From Schlegelella aquatica (GTDB lineage Bacteria > Pseudomonadota > Gammaproteobacteria > Burkholderiales > Burkholderiaceae_C): a stretch of DNA of 64,000 nucleotides. Position 1 is the stretch's first letter, and each line of letters opens with the position of its first letter. Made by a program: the position numbers and the translations under genes. The stretch lies in contig NZ_CP110257.1 in NCBI RefSeq assembly GCF_026013905.1, positions 1,364,001 through 1,428,000 of the forward strand. The letters run 5' to 3'. Of this stretch, positions 45,875 through 55,430 are shown one piece after another. Below the pieces are notes generated by a model. It ran no database searches, had not been told where the DNA came from, and saw only the letters and a program-made list of their open reading frames with translations.

Positions 45875-46665
45875 TCGACTTGGGTGGCGAGCAGGTGCAC
45901 GGCTTCATGGGGCACCAAGGCGGTGTTGAGGGCTTCCTCCGAGGTCCAATCGAAGTCGTGCTCGAGCGGGATGTGCGTGGCTTTGTGCGCCTCGGCGGCG
46001 AGGGACGCGGCGTACTCGGACGCCCCGGTGGCGCGGGGGCGGTCGATCAGCGCGAACGGCAGGTCGCGCAGATGGGCACTCTGGCGGGGAAGATCGAGTT
46101 CGCGCAGTTGTTGTCGCAGGGATCCACCGATGGCGAAGCCGAGCGCTTCGCCCGGGAAGCTCCGGTCGCGAAGGTGGGGCGGCACGATGCTGTAGCTCTC
46201 CGACAGCGCACGTACGTGGGACGAGGCGAGCTCGCGCAGGTACTGTTCACCCGAGAGGACCGGCTCCCAGAGCACGAGCCCGCGGGGCGGCGGGCTCGCC
46301 GAGCGGGATGCGAGCACCGCGAGACTCGCCCCGAGGCGGGCGCCGAGCCACAGCGTGCGCGTGCACTTGGACCGCCGCAGGAGCTCGTGCTGCGCGGCAA
46401 GCACGTCTTGCGACCAGCCCTCGAGATCGCCTTCTTCGTCACTGCCTGCGGCGTCCCCCGTGCCGTAGTAGTCGAACCTGAGCACATGGTGGCCCTTGCG
46501 GGCCAGCCGGTCGGCGAGCACCCGGTACATGCGCTGGGTGCGGACGGCCTCTTGACCGTAAGGGTTGAGCAGTAGGACGGCACTGGCTCGCGTCGCGTCG
46601 CCGAGCGCGGCGTGGTACACCCCATAGAGCTGACGCGCCGGGGGACCGAATCGGAAGGGTTGCAT
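45862..46665 (-). CDS. Alpha/beta hydrolase-like protein (exosortase-A-associated hydrolase 2-like)
   Basis: A 267-residue hydrolase-fold protein starting MQPFRFGPPARQLYGVYHAA. It has ASAVLLLNPYGQEAVRTQRMYRVLA and HHVLRFDYYGTGDAAGSDEEG. At the usual nucleophile elbow stands LWLGARLGASLAVLA, without the canonical G-x-S-x-G Ser, a feature I also recall from the exosortase-A hydrolase 2 group. It may be non-hydrolytic or use another residue. Located 49 bp after the FAAL-NRPS; start chosen at the first Met that matches the family. Confidence 0.75.
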   Translation of the reverse strand: MQPFRFGPPARQLYGVYHAALGDATRASAVLLLNPYGQEAVRTQRMYRVLADRLARKGHHVLRFDYYGTGDAAGSDEEGDLEGWSQDVLAAQHELLRRSKCTRTLWLGARLGASLAVLASRSASPPPRGLVLWEPVLSGEQYLRELASSHVRALSESYSIVPPHLRDRSFPGEALGFAIGGSLRQQLRELDLPRQSAHLRDLPFALIDRPRATGASEYAASLAAEAHKATHIPLEHDFDWTSEEALNTALVPHEAVHLLATQVECLP

Positions 46666-46714
46666 CAGAATCCGGGTGATGGTGTGCGAGATCGGGCAGC
46701 CGGACAGGCGCGCG

Positions 46715-49700
46715 TCACGACGCCTCGTGCTCCGAGACCCGCCCAGACAGTGCCTGCAGGACGCGTGCCAGCCAGGGCCTCCTGTAGGACGGCGGGCTGG
46801 GCGGCGGCGCCGGGCTGCACGCGGCTGCGATCTGAGAGAGGGATTCGAAGATGAGGCGTCGCACGGGCAGGCGCACGCCCAGGCGTGCTTCGATGTCGGA
46901 GGCGGCGCGCATGGCCAGCAGGGAGTGGCCGCCGAGGTCGAAGAAGTTGTCGGAGCAGCTGACGTGCTCGATGCCGAGCAGGCGCTGCCAGACCTCGGCG
47001 ATGGCGATCTCGGCGGCGGTGGTGGGCGGCACGAGCGAGGCGGCGGCGGTGCTGCGTGCGGCCGAAGGCGGCGCGGGCAGGGCCTTGCGGTCGATCTTGC
47101 CGTTGGGCAGCAGGGGGATGGCCTCGAGCATGACGAAGTGCTGCGGCAGCATGTACTCGGGCAGAGTGCGCCGCAGGTGCTCGCGCAACGCCGCGGGCTG
47201 AGGCGCGGGGCCGTCGGGCACCACATAGGCGAGCAGCCGCGCATCGCCGGGGTGGTCCTCGCGCAGCGCCACCACGCAGCGCGCCACACCCGGGTGCGAG
47301 GCCAGCTGGGCCTCGATCTCGCCGAGCTCGATGCGGTAGCCGCGCAGCTTGACCTGCGAGTCCAGCCGCCCCTGGTGCTCGAGCCAGCCGTCATGACGCC
47401 AGCGACCGCGGTCGCCGGTGCGGTAGAGCCGGTGGCCCGGGCGCTGCGGATCGTCGATGAAGCGCTCGGCGGTGAGCTCGGGGCGGCGCCAATAGCCCGA
47501 GGCCAACCCCAGCCCGCCGATGCAGATCTCGCCGGGCACGCCGATGGGGCAGGGCTGGCCGCGCTCGTCGAGGATGTGCACCTGCGTGTTGGCGATGGGC
47601 CGCCCGATGCTGATGCCCGAGTGCAGCGACGAGACGCGACCACAGGTGGACCACACGGTGGTCTCGGTGGGGCCGTACATGTTCCACAGCTCGCCGGTGC
47701 GCGCGAGCAACTGCTCGGCCAGATCCGCCGGCAGCGGCTCACCGCCGATGAGGGCCTTGAACGAGGCACTGCCTTGCCAGCCGGCCTCCAGCAGCATGCG
47801 CCAGGTCGAAGGCGTGGCCTGCATCACGGTGGCCTGCGAGGACAGCAGCAGCGCATGCAGGGCCTGGCCGTCCATGGCCTCGTCGCGGCTGGCCATCACG
47901 ATCTGAGCGCCCACGGCCAGGGGCAACAGCAACTCCAGCACGGCGATGTCGAACGACAGCGTGGTGACGGCCAGCAGGCGGTCCGAGGGGGCCAGGCCCG
48001 GCTCGCGCGCCATGCTGAGCAGGAAGTTGACGACCGCGCGGTGAGGCACGACCACGCCCTTGGGGCGACCGGTGGAGCCGGAGGTGTAGATCACATAGGC
48101 CGGGTCCTCGGGGCGGGCCGAACGCTCGTCGCGGGGCAGCGGCGTGCTCGGGTGGCGCTCGATGCGAGGGGTGTCGATGTCGAGCAAGACGCTGCGCTCG
48201 CGCGGCCAGGGCAGCAAGCCCGCCAGGGGCGAGGAGGTCACCAGCAGCGCGAGCTGGGCGTCGTCGGCCATGTAGGCCAGGCGCTCGGCGGGGAAGGCCG
48301 GATCGAGCGGGACATAGGCGGCGCCGCACTTGAGGATGGCCAGCTGAGCGACCAGCATGTCCAGCCCGCGCGGCAGGCACAGCCCCACCAGCGAGCCGCG
48401 CGCCGCCCCGTGCGCGCGCAGCTCGTGCGCCAGACGGTTCGACTTCTCGTCGAGATCGGCGTAGCTGACGCGCTGCTGAGCGGCGGTCACCGCGCACGCG
48501 TGCGGCCGCGCCCGTGCCTGCGTGGCCAGCAGGTCATGGACACACAGCTCCGACGGCACTTCCTGCACGGTGGCGTTCCATTGCTCCAGGCAGGCCACGT
48601 CGCTCGGCGTCATCAGCGAGATCGACGAGACGCGTCGGCGAGGATCGGCCAGCGCCTGTCGCAGCAGGAGCAAGTAGGACTCCAGCCAGCGCCCGGCTGT
48701 CTCAGGGCTGAACAGGTCGGCGGCGTACTCGATGGTGACGCGATGCGCGAACTCCGTGTCCACGTGCATCGAGAGGTCGAACTGGGCGGAACCTCGATCC
48801 ACCTCGAGGGGAGCCAGACGCAGCCCGCCCGTCAAGCGCACCTCCTCGAGCGGGGCGTTCAGCACGTTGAACAACACGCTGATGCCCAAGTCCTTGCGTG
48901 CCGATCCCTCGCCCTGGAGGCGCTCGACGAGGAAGTCGAAGGGAACGTCCTGATGATCGTAGGCGTCGAGCGCGGTCTGCCGCACGCGCTCCACCAGTTC
49001 CCCGAAAGTGGGGTCACCCTCGAGGGAACACCGCATGACCAGCGTGTTCACCAAGGTCCCTACCAGGTGCTCCGCCGCGAAATGCGTGCGGTTGGCGATC
49101 GGGGTGCCGACGGCCACGTCCTGCTGCCCGCAAATGCGCGACAGGAGCACCTTGAAGCCGGCAAGAAGCACCATGAAGGGCGTGGCCCCGTGGGCGATGC
49201 CCGTCTCTCGCACCGCGGCCAGAAGATCGGCGGGCAGCGCCGCGCTGACCTGCCGTCCCGCCGACGAGCGCCCTGCGAGCCGCGGGCGGTCCGTGGGCAG
49301 ATCGAGAGGCGTCATGCCCTGGAGCTGGTATCGCCAGTAGGCCAGTTGAGGCGCCAGCGCGGCAGGCCCGTAGGTCGCGCGCTGCCAGGCGGCATAGTCG
49401 GCATACGCGACCTCGATCGCCGGCAACGCGGGGGGCGTGTCGGCCGCAGCCCCGTACAGGGCGGCGAACTCCTTCAGGAGGATCGTTCCCGACCACTCGT
49501 CTCCGATGGCATGGTGCACGAGCCACATCATCAGGTGGTGTCGGTCGTCGAGCTTCGCCAGGAACAAGCGGTGCAGGGGCGGCGTCGACAGGTCGAACGG
49601 CACGGCGGCGTGGGCCTCGAGCCATCGTAGGGCCTTCGCCTTGCGGTCCTCACCCGCGGCGGCCGAGGAGAAGTCTTCGATCACCAACGGCAGATCCGCG

Positions 49701-52700
49701 GCGGGCGAGATCTTCTGCATGGGCTCGTCGCCTTGCAAGGCGAAGGAGGTGCGGAACGCCTCGTGGCGCTCGACCAGCGCTTGCGCACAGCGCAGCAGCG
49801 AGTCCAGGTCGAGCGGGCCCTTCAGTTCGACGGCATAGGGGATGTTGTAGGCCGTGGAGTCCGGGTCGAACTGCTGGACCAGCCACATCCGTCGCTGCGA
49901 GTAGGAGACCGGCAACGGCTGCGCGCGGTCCAGGGGTGGGCGGTGGTGCAAGTCATCCGGCAGCAGCTCGTGGGTGGCGTGGCGGGCGGCCTCGACCGCA
50001 GGGGCGAGCTCTGCGATGGTGCGTGCGGAGAAGATCGTTCGCAGGGGAAGATCCGCCTGACACACCTTGCGCAGCCGAGCGAGCACCTGCGTGGCGAGCA
50101 GCGAGTGGCCGCCCAGCGAGAAGAAGTCGTCATGCACGCCGAAGCCGCCGTGCCGCAGGACATCCCTCCAGACCTCCCAGAGCAGTTGCTCCGTGGGGCT
50201 CCTCGGGGGCACGTGTTCGAGCTCGGCATGCGCCGGGGCGGGCGAGGGCAAGGCCTTGCGGTCGAGCTTGCCGTTCGGCAAACGGGGGAGCCGAGGCACG
50301 GAGACGACCGCATTGGGGCACATGTACTCGGGCAGCAGGTCGCGCAGACGCGCGAGCACTTCGGCATCGCGGACGCGAGGGCCGACCACGTAGGCGATGA
50401 GCTTCGTCGCCGTCGTGTCGCAGGAAGCGGCCACGGCGGCATCGTCGATGCCCTCGATCGACCTCAGCGCCGCTTCCACTTCGCCGAGTTCCACCCGGTG
50501 GCCGCGCACCTTGACCTGGAAGTCCGCGCGGCCAAGGAACTCGATGACCCCGTCGTGCCGGTAGCGTGCGATGTCGCCGGTGCGATAGAGGCGTTCGCCC
50601 GGGCGGTACGGGTCCTCGATGAAGCGCTCGGCGGTGAGGTCGGGCCGGCCGAGATAGCCTCGACCCAGGCCGGCACCTCCGATGTGCAGCTCGCCCGCCA
50701 CCCGCGGGGGAACCAATCGACCGTGCCGGTCGAGGATGAGCGTCCTCGTGTTGGCGATGGGACGCCCCAGGGGAACGACCCCGGCTCGGGGGCCGTCCTC
50801 GCCGACTTCCCAGTGCGTGGCATCGTCCGAGGCCTCGCTCGGGCCATAGAAGTTGCCGATCCTGACGTCGGGCAGCAAGGCGCGGCAGCGGTGCACCAGA
50901 TCCCAGTCCAGGGCTTCTCCTCCGCAGACCAGGTGCCGCAGGGTGAGGCAGTGTTCCAGCTCGCCTTGCTCGACGAGCGCCCGCAACGCGGACGGGACCA
51001 TCTGGAGGATCGTCACCCGGTGCGTGCGGATCTGGCGGATCAGGGCGGCGGGATCGCGGTGCGAATCGGGTTCGGCGAGTACCACCGTCGCGCCGCTGAC
51101 CAGCGGCGCGAGGAACTCCCAGACCGAGGCATCGAAGCTGATCGACGTCTTCTGCAGGACGCGGTCTCCGGGGCCCAGCCGCAGCGTCTCGCGCAGCCAC
51201 AACAGATGGTTCGTCAACCCCCGGTGCGTGAGCAGGCAGGCCTTGGGGGTGCCCGTCGAGCCGGAGGTGTAGATGGCATAGGCCGCGCTGTCGGCCGGAA
51301 GCGGTGTGCGCACGCGCAGGCTCACTGCCTCGACGAGCGGCATTTCATCGACACAGAGGACTTGCACGTCCCCGCCTGCCCCGCTGAAGGCGCCGCGCAG
51401 GTGGCTTTGCGTGAGCACGCATTTCACCTTGCTGTCGGCGAGCATGAACGAGATGCGAGGGCCCGGGTAGTCGGGGTCGATCGGCAAGAAGGCGGCTGCG
51501 GCCTTGAGCACGGCCATCATGGCGATCGGCAGCTCCAGCGAGCGGTGCATCGCGATCGCGACGAGGTCACCGGGGGCGACACCGCGCTCGCGCAGGAGCG
51601 CCGCGAGCTGATCCGCACGCCGATGCAAGGCGTCGTAGCTCAGCTGCGACTGCCCGAACGTCACGGCCGGCGCGTCCGGGGCCTCGGCGGCCACCTGGTC
51701 GAACAGCTCGTGTGCCGCAAGCTCGAGAGGATAGTGCCGATGCGTGTCGTTCCAGGTGTGGAGAAGCCGCTCGAGCTCCGGTTCGCTGAGCAGCGGAAGG
51801 CGCGACAGCGGCGTCTCGGGGGCCGCGAGGGCGGCCTCGAGGAGGGTGAGGTGGTGCCGGGCCAGGTTCTGGATGGTCTCTGCGTCGAACAGGTCGGCGC
51901 TGTACTCGTACTCGAGCTCGACGCCACCGTGCGTCTGCGTGCACTCGACCCAAAGGTCGGTCTTCGCGATCCCGAGCGGGAAGGGGCGGACCTCGGCACA
52001 GGCCCCGGGCAGGCGCACGTCCGACACGCCGCGTTGACGCCACGCGAAGACCACGGGGTAGAGCGGGTTGCGGCCCGGCACGCGGGGCAGGCCGAGCGCG
52101 GCCACCAGGTGATCGGAGGGATACGCCTGATGCGCATGGGCCTCGACGGTGGTCTCGCTGACTCTGCGCACCAGGGTCTCGAAGGACGGATCGCCTTCGA
52201 GCGTGGTGCGCAGGACCAGGGTGTTGGAGAAGTAGCCGACCGTCTTCTCGTGCCGGGCATGCAATCGACACGCGCTGGGAGAACCGACGGTGATGTCGTC
52301 CTGGCCGGTGTAGCGGGCAAGCAGCGCCTTGAAGGCGGCCAGCATGACTACGTACGGTGTCGTCTGCAGGCGCAGGGACAGCTGCCGGACACGCTCGAGC
52401 AGCGGGGCCGGGAGCCGCAGCCCCTGATGCTCGGCGCGGAAGCTGGCGTGCGCCGGCGGCGGACGGTCGGGGAGGAGCTCCACAGGCTCGAAGGCGGCGA
52501 GCTTGCCGCGCCAGTACTCGAGCAGCCGCTCGCCCTCAGGGCCGGTGAGCAGGCGGTGGTGTTCCAACGCGTACTCGTCATAGCCCGTGGCCGGAGGGAG
52601 GTCCAAGCGCACGCCGGTTCGCTCCTGCTCGCTGAATTCCGCCAGCTCGCAGAGCAACAGATCGAAGGACCAGCCGTCGAACACCAGGTGGTGGGTCACG

Positions 52701-55189
52701 AGCAGCAGCACGCTTCGCTCTGCGGCGTCGCGATAGAGGCGCGCTCTCAACAGCGGCGTGCCGTCGAAAGGAAACGGCTCGCAGGCATCGGCTCGCATGC
52801 GGGCGACGAGTGCGGTGTCTTCCAGCCGGGCCTGCGGCACCTCGATCACCTCGACCGGCACCCGGCCCGGGCCGCCGACCGTGACTTCGAGCGCTTCTCC
52901 ACGCTGAGCGATGGTCGTCCTGAGGACGCGGTGGCGATCGACGATGCGCTCCAGGCACCTCTCCAATGCAGCGGTGTCGAGAGTGCCGGACACGAGGAGC
53001 GACACGGCGAGGTGATAGGTGCCGGGCGGCTGCAGGCGGTCGAGCACCCACATGCCTTGCTGCGCCGGAGACAGGGTCGCCGCCTCCGGTGCCGGGCTGT
53101 TCGTCTGGCAAGCCGCGACCGTGGACGGATGTGCGAAGCGCGCCTGCTCGGCAAGATCCGCGGCCAGAGCCTCCAGGCTGCGCGCCGTGAGGAACCGCGC
53201 ATGGTCCAGGGGGCGGCCGAGCCAGTTCTCCACCGAACGCAGCATCTGGAAGACCGCGAGCGAGTCCAGACCGCAGCCGAACAGCGAGAGGCGATCGTCG
53301 ATCTCGTCGGGGGCCCGGTCCGTGAGCTGCGCCACCAGGGCGCGAAGGTAGTCCTTGCATGCGGCCGCGCTCGCGGGCGTGCCCGAGGGCCGCAGATCCT
53401 TCGTGGGCGCTTGCGGTGTGAGTTCGGCTTCGGCGCGGGCAGCAGGGAGCTGCGGACCCTGCCGGCTCTCCTGGTGGACCGCGACAAGGAGGCCGCTCGA
53501 GTAAAGCTGCTTGCAGGCGGCGCGTTGCACCTTTCCGCTCGACGTGACGGGCACCGCCCCGGCGCGCACCAGCACGATCGCGCTCGGCACGATGCCGTGC
53601 TCGGCGGACACTGCCTCACGAATGGAGTTGCACAAGAGGCCGAAGTCCTGCACGCCATGCCGTCGTTCGAGCTCCTGGACGATGACCAGGGCCTCGCCAT
53701 CCGGTGCGTCGACGGCGAAGGCGCATCCCCGCCCGGAGCGCACAGCGGGGGCGCTGCGCTGGACCGTCCATTCGATGTCCTGGGGGTGGTGGTTGCGTCC
53801 CCGGACGATGATCAGGTCCTTGAGGCGTCCGGTGATGTAGATCTGGCCGCGGTCGATGAAACCGAGGTCCCCCGTTCGCAGGAAAGGTCCCTCTGCGGCC
53901 GACGTGTGTGCTTCGAACGTCGCGCTGCTTTCCTGCGGGCGACGCCAATAGCCGCTTCCGACGAAGGGGCCGCGGACCCAAAGCTCGCCGACCTGGCCTG
54001 CGGGAAGGGGCTCGCGCGATTCCGGATCGACCACCCGTACCGTCATGGTGGGGGCGGGCGAGCCGCACGCCACCAAGATCCTGGCGTGCTCGCTTCCCTG
54101 GCCGTTGACGTGGACCGCATGGCCGTCCGTCAGCGAGCGGGGGTCGCAGCGCAACACCCGCAATCCACCAGCGCGGACGGGAACCGTGATGGACAGCACC
54201 GTTTCCGCCATTCCGTAGCCCGCGCGGAAGGCCGAAGGGCGCAAACCATGAGGGACCGTCAGGCGCAGGAAGCGCTCGATCGTTGGGGCGTGGATCGGTT
54301 CGGCGCCGCAGGTGAGCCACTGCAAGCTGTCCAGGCGACCGTGCAGCCGGGCTCCGGACTCGATCGCCTTCGCACATGCGGCGAAGGCGAAGTTGGGCGC
54401 GCCGGTGTGCGTGATGCGAAACCTCGCCACCGCTTGCAGCCAGCGAAGCGGATCGCGCAGGAACGTCAGCGGCGACATCAGGTAGCTGGTGCCCCCGGCT
54501 GCCATCGGCCACAACAACCCCGAAACGAGGCCGTAGTCGTGGTAGTGCGGGAGCCAGCACAGCGTGCGGCTGTCGCGTCCCATCCCCATGGCTCGGCGCG
54601 CCTGCACGCATTGCGCGAGCACCTGGGCATGGGTGAGCACCACGCCCTTGGGCGCAGACGTGGATCCGGAGGTGTACTGCAGGTAGACCACCCCTTGCGG
54701 ATCGAGGCGGGGTAGGTCGGCCGGCTTCGCAGGATCGCTGAGAGTAGCGTCCTCGATCGCATGCCAGGCGTGCGCAGCTTGCTCGGCCTGCGCGCACCGT
54801 GCCCGATGAGACAGGACGAGCGAGGCGTCGGCGTCGGTGATGATGGTTTGGAGGCGGGCCGCGGCATGGCGTTGCCGCAGGGCGTCGGAGTCCGGGACGG
54901 GAACGGCGATGCGGCCGCTGAGGACGCAGCCCCAGAAGGCGCGGACGAAGTCGAGTCCGGGGGCGAGGGCCAGCAAGACCCGGTCCCCCTGCCGGGTGTG
55001 CTGCATCAGATGCTGCGCGACCCGCAGCGACTGATGCAGCAGCTGCGTGAAGGTCAACCGCTCCTCGACCTCGAGGTCGTGACGCAGGAACGCCACTGCC
55101 GTGCGTCCGCCCGCGGGCCCGGCACGCATCCGCAGCATCGCGGCGACATCAGGGTACGGCGATGCATGCGTGTGGAGGGCGACGGGCAT
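46715..55189 (-). CDS. Non-ribosomal peptide synthetase: FAAL-ACP-C-A-PCP-C-A-PCP
   Basis: A 2824-residue protein. Residues ~1-590: fatty-acyl-AMP ligase with LQYTSGSTSAPKGVVLTH and WLPHYHDYGLVSGLLWPM. ~610-690: acyl carrier with GCGLDSLAVFQ. ~725-1150: condensation domain with HHLVFDGW. ~1160-1640: adenylation domain 1 (IYTSGSTGTPK, NGKLDRKALP). ~1660-1735: PCP (LGGHSLLAT). ~1755-2190: second C domain with HHAIGDE, where the usual Gly after Asp is Glu. ~2220-2690: adenylation domain 2 (IYTSGSTGRPKG). ~2720-2790: PCP. No thioesterase. By eye the specificity residues of A2 read DILQIGMVWK, close to the glycine code; A1 reads about DAWQVGFDDK, unassigned. It should load a fatty acid and add two residues. 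Confidence 0.93.
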   Translation of the reverse strand: MPVALHTHASPYPDVAAMLRMRAGPAGGRTAVAFLRHDLEVEERLTFTQLLHQSLRVAQHLMQHTRQGDRVLLALAPGLDFVRAFWGCVLSGRIAVPVPDSDALRQRHAAARLQTIITDADASLVLSHRARCAQAEQAAHAWHAIEDATLSDPAKPADLPRLDPQGVVYLQYTSGSTSAPKGVVLTHAQVLAQCVQARRAMGMGRDSRTLCWLPHYHDYGLVSGLLWPMAAGGTSYLMSPLTFLRDPLRWLQAVARFRITHTGAPNFAFAACAKAIESGARLHGRLDSLQWLTCGAEPIHAPTIERFLRLTVPHGLRPSAFRAGYGMAETVLSITVPVRAGGLRVLRCDPRSLTDGHAVHVNGQGSEHARILVACGSPAPTMTVRVVDPESREPLPAGQVGELWVRGPFVGSGYWRRPQESSATFEAHTSAAEGPFLRTGDLGFIDRGQIYITGRLKDLIIVRGRNHHPQDIEWTVQRSAPAVRSGRGCAFAVDAPDGEALVIVQELERRHGVQDFGLLCNSIREAVSAEHGIVPSAIVLVRAGAVPVTSSGKVQRAACKQLYSSGLLVAVHQESRQGPQLPAARAEAELTPQAPTKDLRPSGTPASAAACKDYLRALVAQLTDRAPDEIDDRLSLFGCGLDSLAVFQMLRSVENWLGRPLDHARFLTARSLEALAADLAEQARFAHPSTVAACQTNSPAPEAATLSPAQQGMWVLDRLQPPGTYHLAVSLLVSGTLDTAALERCLERIVDRHRVLRTTIAQRGEALEVTVGGPGRVPVEVIEVPQARLEDTALVARMRADACEPFPFDGTPLLRARLYRDAAERSVLLLVTHHLVFDGWSFDLLLCELAEFSEQERTGVRLDLPPATGYDEYALEHHRLLTGPEGERLLEYWRGKLAAFEPVELLPDRPPPAHASFRAEHQGLRLPAPLLERVRQLSLRLQTTPYVVMLAAFKALLARYTGQDDITVGSPSACRLHARHEKTVGYFSNTLVLRTTLEGDPSFETLVRRVSETTVEAHAHQAYPSDHLVAALGLPRVPGRNPLYPVVFAWRQRGVSDVRLPGACAEVRPFPLGIAKTDLWVECTQTHGGVELEYEYSADLFDAETIQNLARHHLTLLEAALAAPETPLSRLPLLSEPELERLLHTWNDTHRHYPLELAAHELFDQVAAEAPDAPAVTFGQSQLSYDALHRRADQLAALLRERGVAPGDLVAIAMHRSLELPIAMMAVLKAAAAFLPIDPDYPGPRISFMLADSKVKCVLTQSHLRGAFSGAGGDVQVLCVDEMPLVEAVSLRVRTPLPADSAAYAIYTSGSTGTPKACLLTHRGLTNHLLWLRETLRLGPGDRVLQKTSISFDASVWEFLAPLVSGATVVLAEPDSHRDPAALIRQIRTHRVTILQMVPSALRALVEQGELEHCLTLRHLVCGGEALDWDLVHRCRALLPDVRIGNFYGPSEASDDATHWEVGEDGPRAGVVPLGRPIANTRTLILDRHGRLVPPRVAGELHIGGAGLGRGYLGRPDLTAERFIEDPYRPGERLYRTGDIARYRHDGVIEFLGRADFQVKVRGHRVELGEVEAALRSIEGIDDAAVAASCDTTATKLIAYVVGPRVRDAEVLARLRDLLPEYMCPNAVVSVPRLPRLPNGKLDRKALPSPAPAHAELEHVPPRSPTEQLLWEVWRDVLRHGGFGVHDDFFSLGGHSLLATQVLARLRKVCQADLPLRTIFSARTIAELAPAVEAARHATHELLPDDLHHRPPLDRAQPLPVSYSQRRMWLVQQFDPDSTAYNIPYAVELKGPLDLDSLLRCAQALVERHEAFRTSFALQGDEPMQKISPAADLPLVIEDFSSAAAGEDRKAKALRWLEAHAAVPFDLSTPPLHRLFLAKLDDRHHLMMWLVHHAIGDEWSGTILLKEFAALYGAAADTPPALPAIEVAYADYAAWQRATYGPAALAPQLAYWRYQLQGMTPLDLPTDRPRLAGRSSAGRQVSAALPADLLAAVRETGIAHGATPFMVLLAGFKVLLSRICGQQDVAVGTPIANRTHFAAEHLVGTLVNTLVMRCSLEGDPTFGELVERVRQTALDAYDHQDVPFDFLVERLQGEGSARKDLGISVLFNVLNAPLEEVRLTGGLRLAPLEVDRGSAQFDLSMHVDTEFAHRVTIEYAADLFSPETAGRWLESYLLLLRQALADPRRRVSSISLMTPSDVACLEQWNATVQEVPSELCVHDLLATQARARPHACAVTAAQQRVSYADLDEKSNRLAHELRAHGAARGSLVGLCLPRGLDMLVAQLAILKCGAAYVPLDPAFPAERLAYMADDAQLALLVTSSPLAGLLPWPRERSVLLDIDTPRIERHPSTPLPRDERSARPEDPAYVIYTSGSTGRPKGVVVPHRAVVNFLLSMAREPGLAPSDRLLAVTTLSFDIAVLELLLPLAVGAQIVMASRDEAMDGQALHALLLSSQATVMQATPSTWRMLLEAGWQGSASFKALIGGEPLPADLAEQLLARTGELWNMYGPTETTVWSTCGRVSSLHSGISIGRPIANTQVHILDERGQPCPIGVPGEICIGGLGLASGYWRRPELTAERFIDDPQRPGHRLYRTGDRGRWRHDGWLEHQGRLDSQVKLRGYRIELGEIEAQLASHPGVARCVVALREDHPGDARLLAYVVPDGPAPQPAALREHLRRTLPEYMLPQHFVMLEAIPLLPNGKIDRKALPAPPSAARSTAAASLVPPTTAAEIAIAEVWQRLLGIEHVSCSDNFFDLGGHSLLAMRAASDIEARLGVRLPVRRLIFESLSQIAAACSPAPPPSPPSYRRPWLARVLQALSGRVSEHEAS
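46819..48464 (-). repeat. 1.65-kb A-PCP repeat, copy in the FAAL-NRPS
   Basis: Matches 55565-57210 at a constant offset of 8746 with about five visible differences (for example 46880, 47114, 47405, 48398, 48414), ~99.7% identity. It spans almost exactly the A domain from its first core motifs through the PCP. Confidence 0.95.
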
Positions 55190-55430
55190 GAGATCGAAGG
55201 AGTGAGACTGCCTGGGCCCTGTCCGAAGTACCGGTCCGCCGCGAGCGGTGTCTCATGCGGAGCGGAAGCCGCTCATGCCGACGTGCCAGTGCTCGTTCAA
55301 GGTTTGTAACGGAGGTTAAGAGGAGCGATGGGCTGCGCGAATCCCTCGTACGAGGGGGCTGCGCCGCGTACAGCGGGAAAGCATCACGCCTCGACGCGTT
55401 TGCTCTCTTGCGCTGCACGCGGTGAGGCGG
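55190..55430 (-). other. Gap between the two NRPS genes
   Basis: A 241-bp non-coding stretch. It contains the perfect 14-bp palindrome CCCTCGTACGAGGG at 55343-55356, a candidate operator or start of a secondary promoter. I see no convincing -35/-10 pair and no terminator with a T tract; the ribosome site of the downstream NRPS is weak. Confidence 0.4.

Noticed and set aside
55190-55430. Sigma-54 promoter before the FAAL-NRPS gene (CTGGCACG on the minus strand)
   Set aside because: The -24 half is good but the -12 half reads CATG instead of TTGC, so the pair does not hold.
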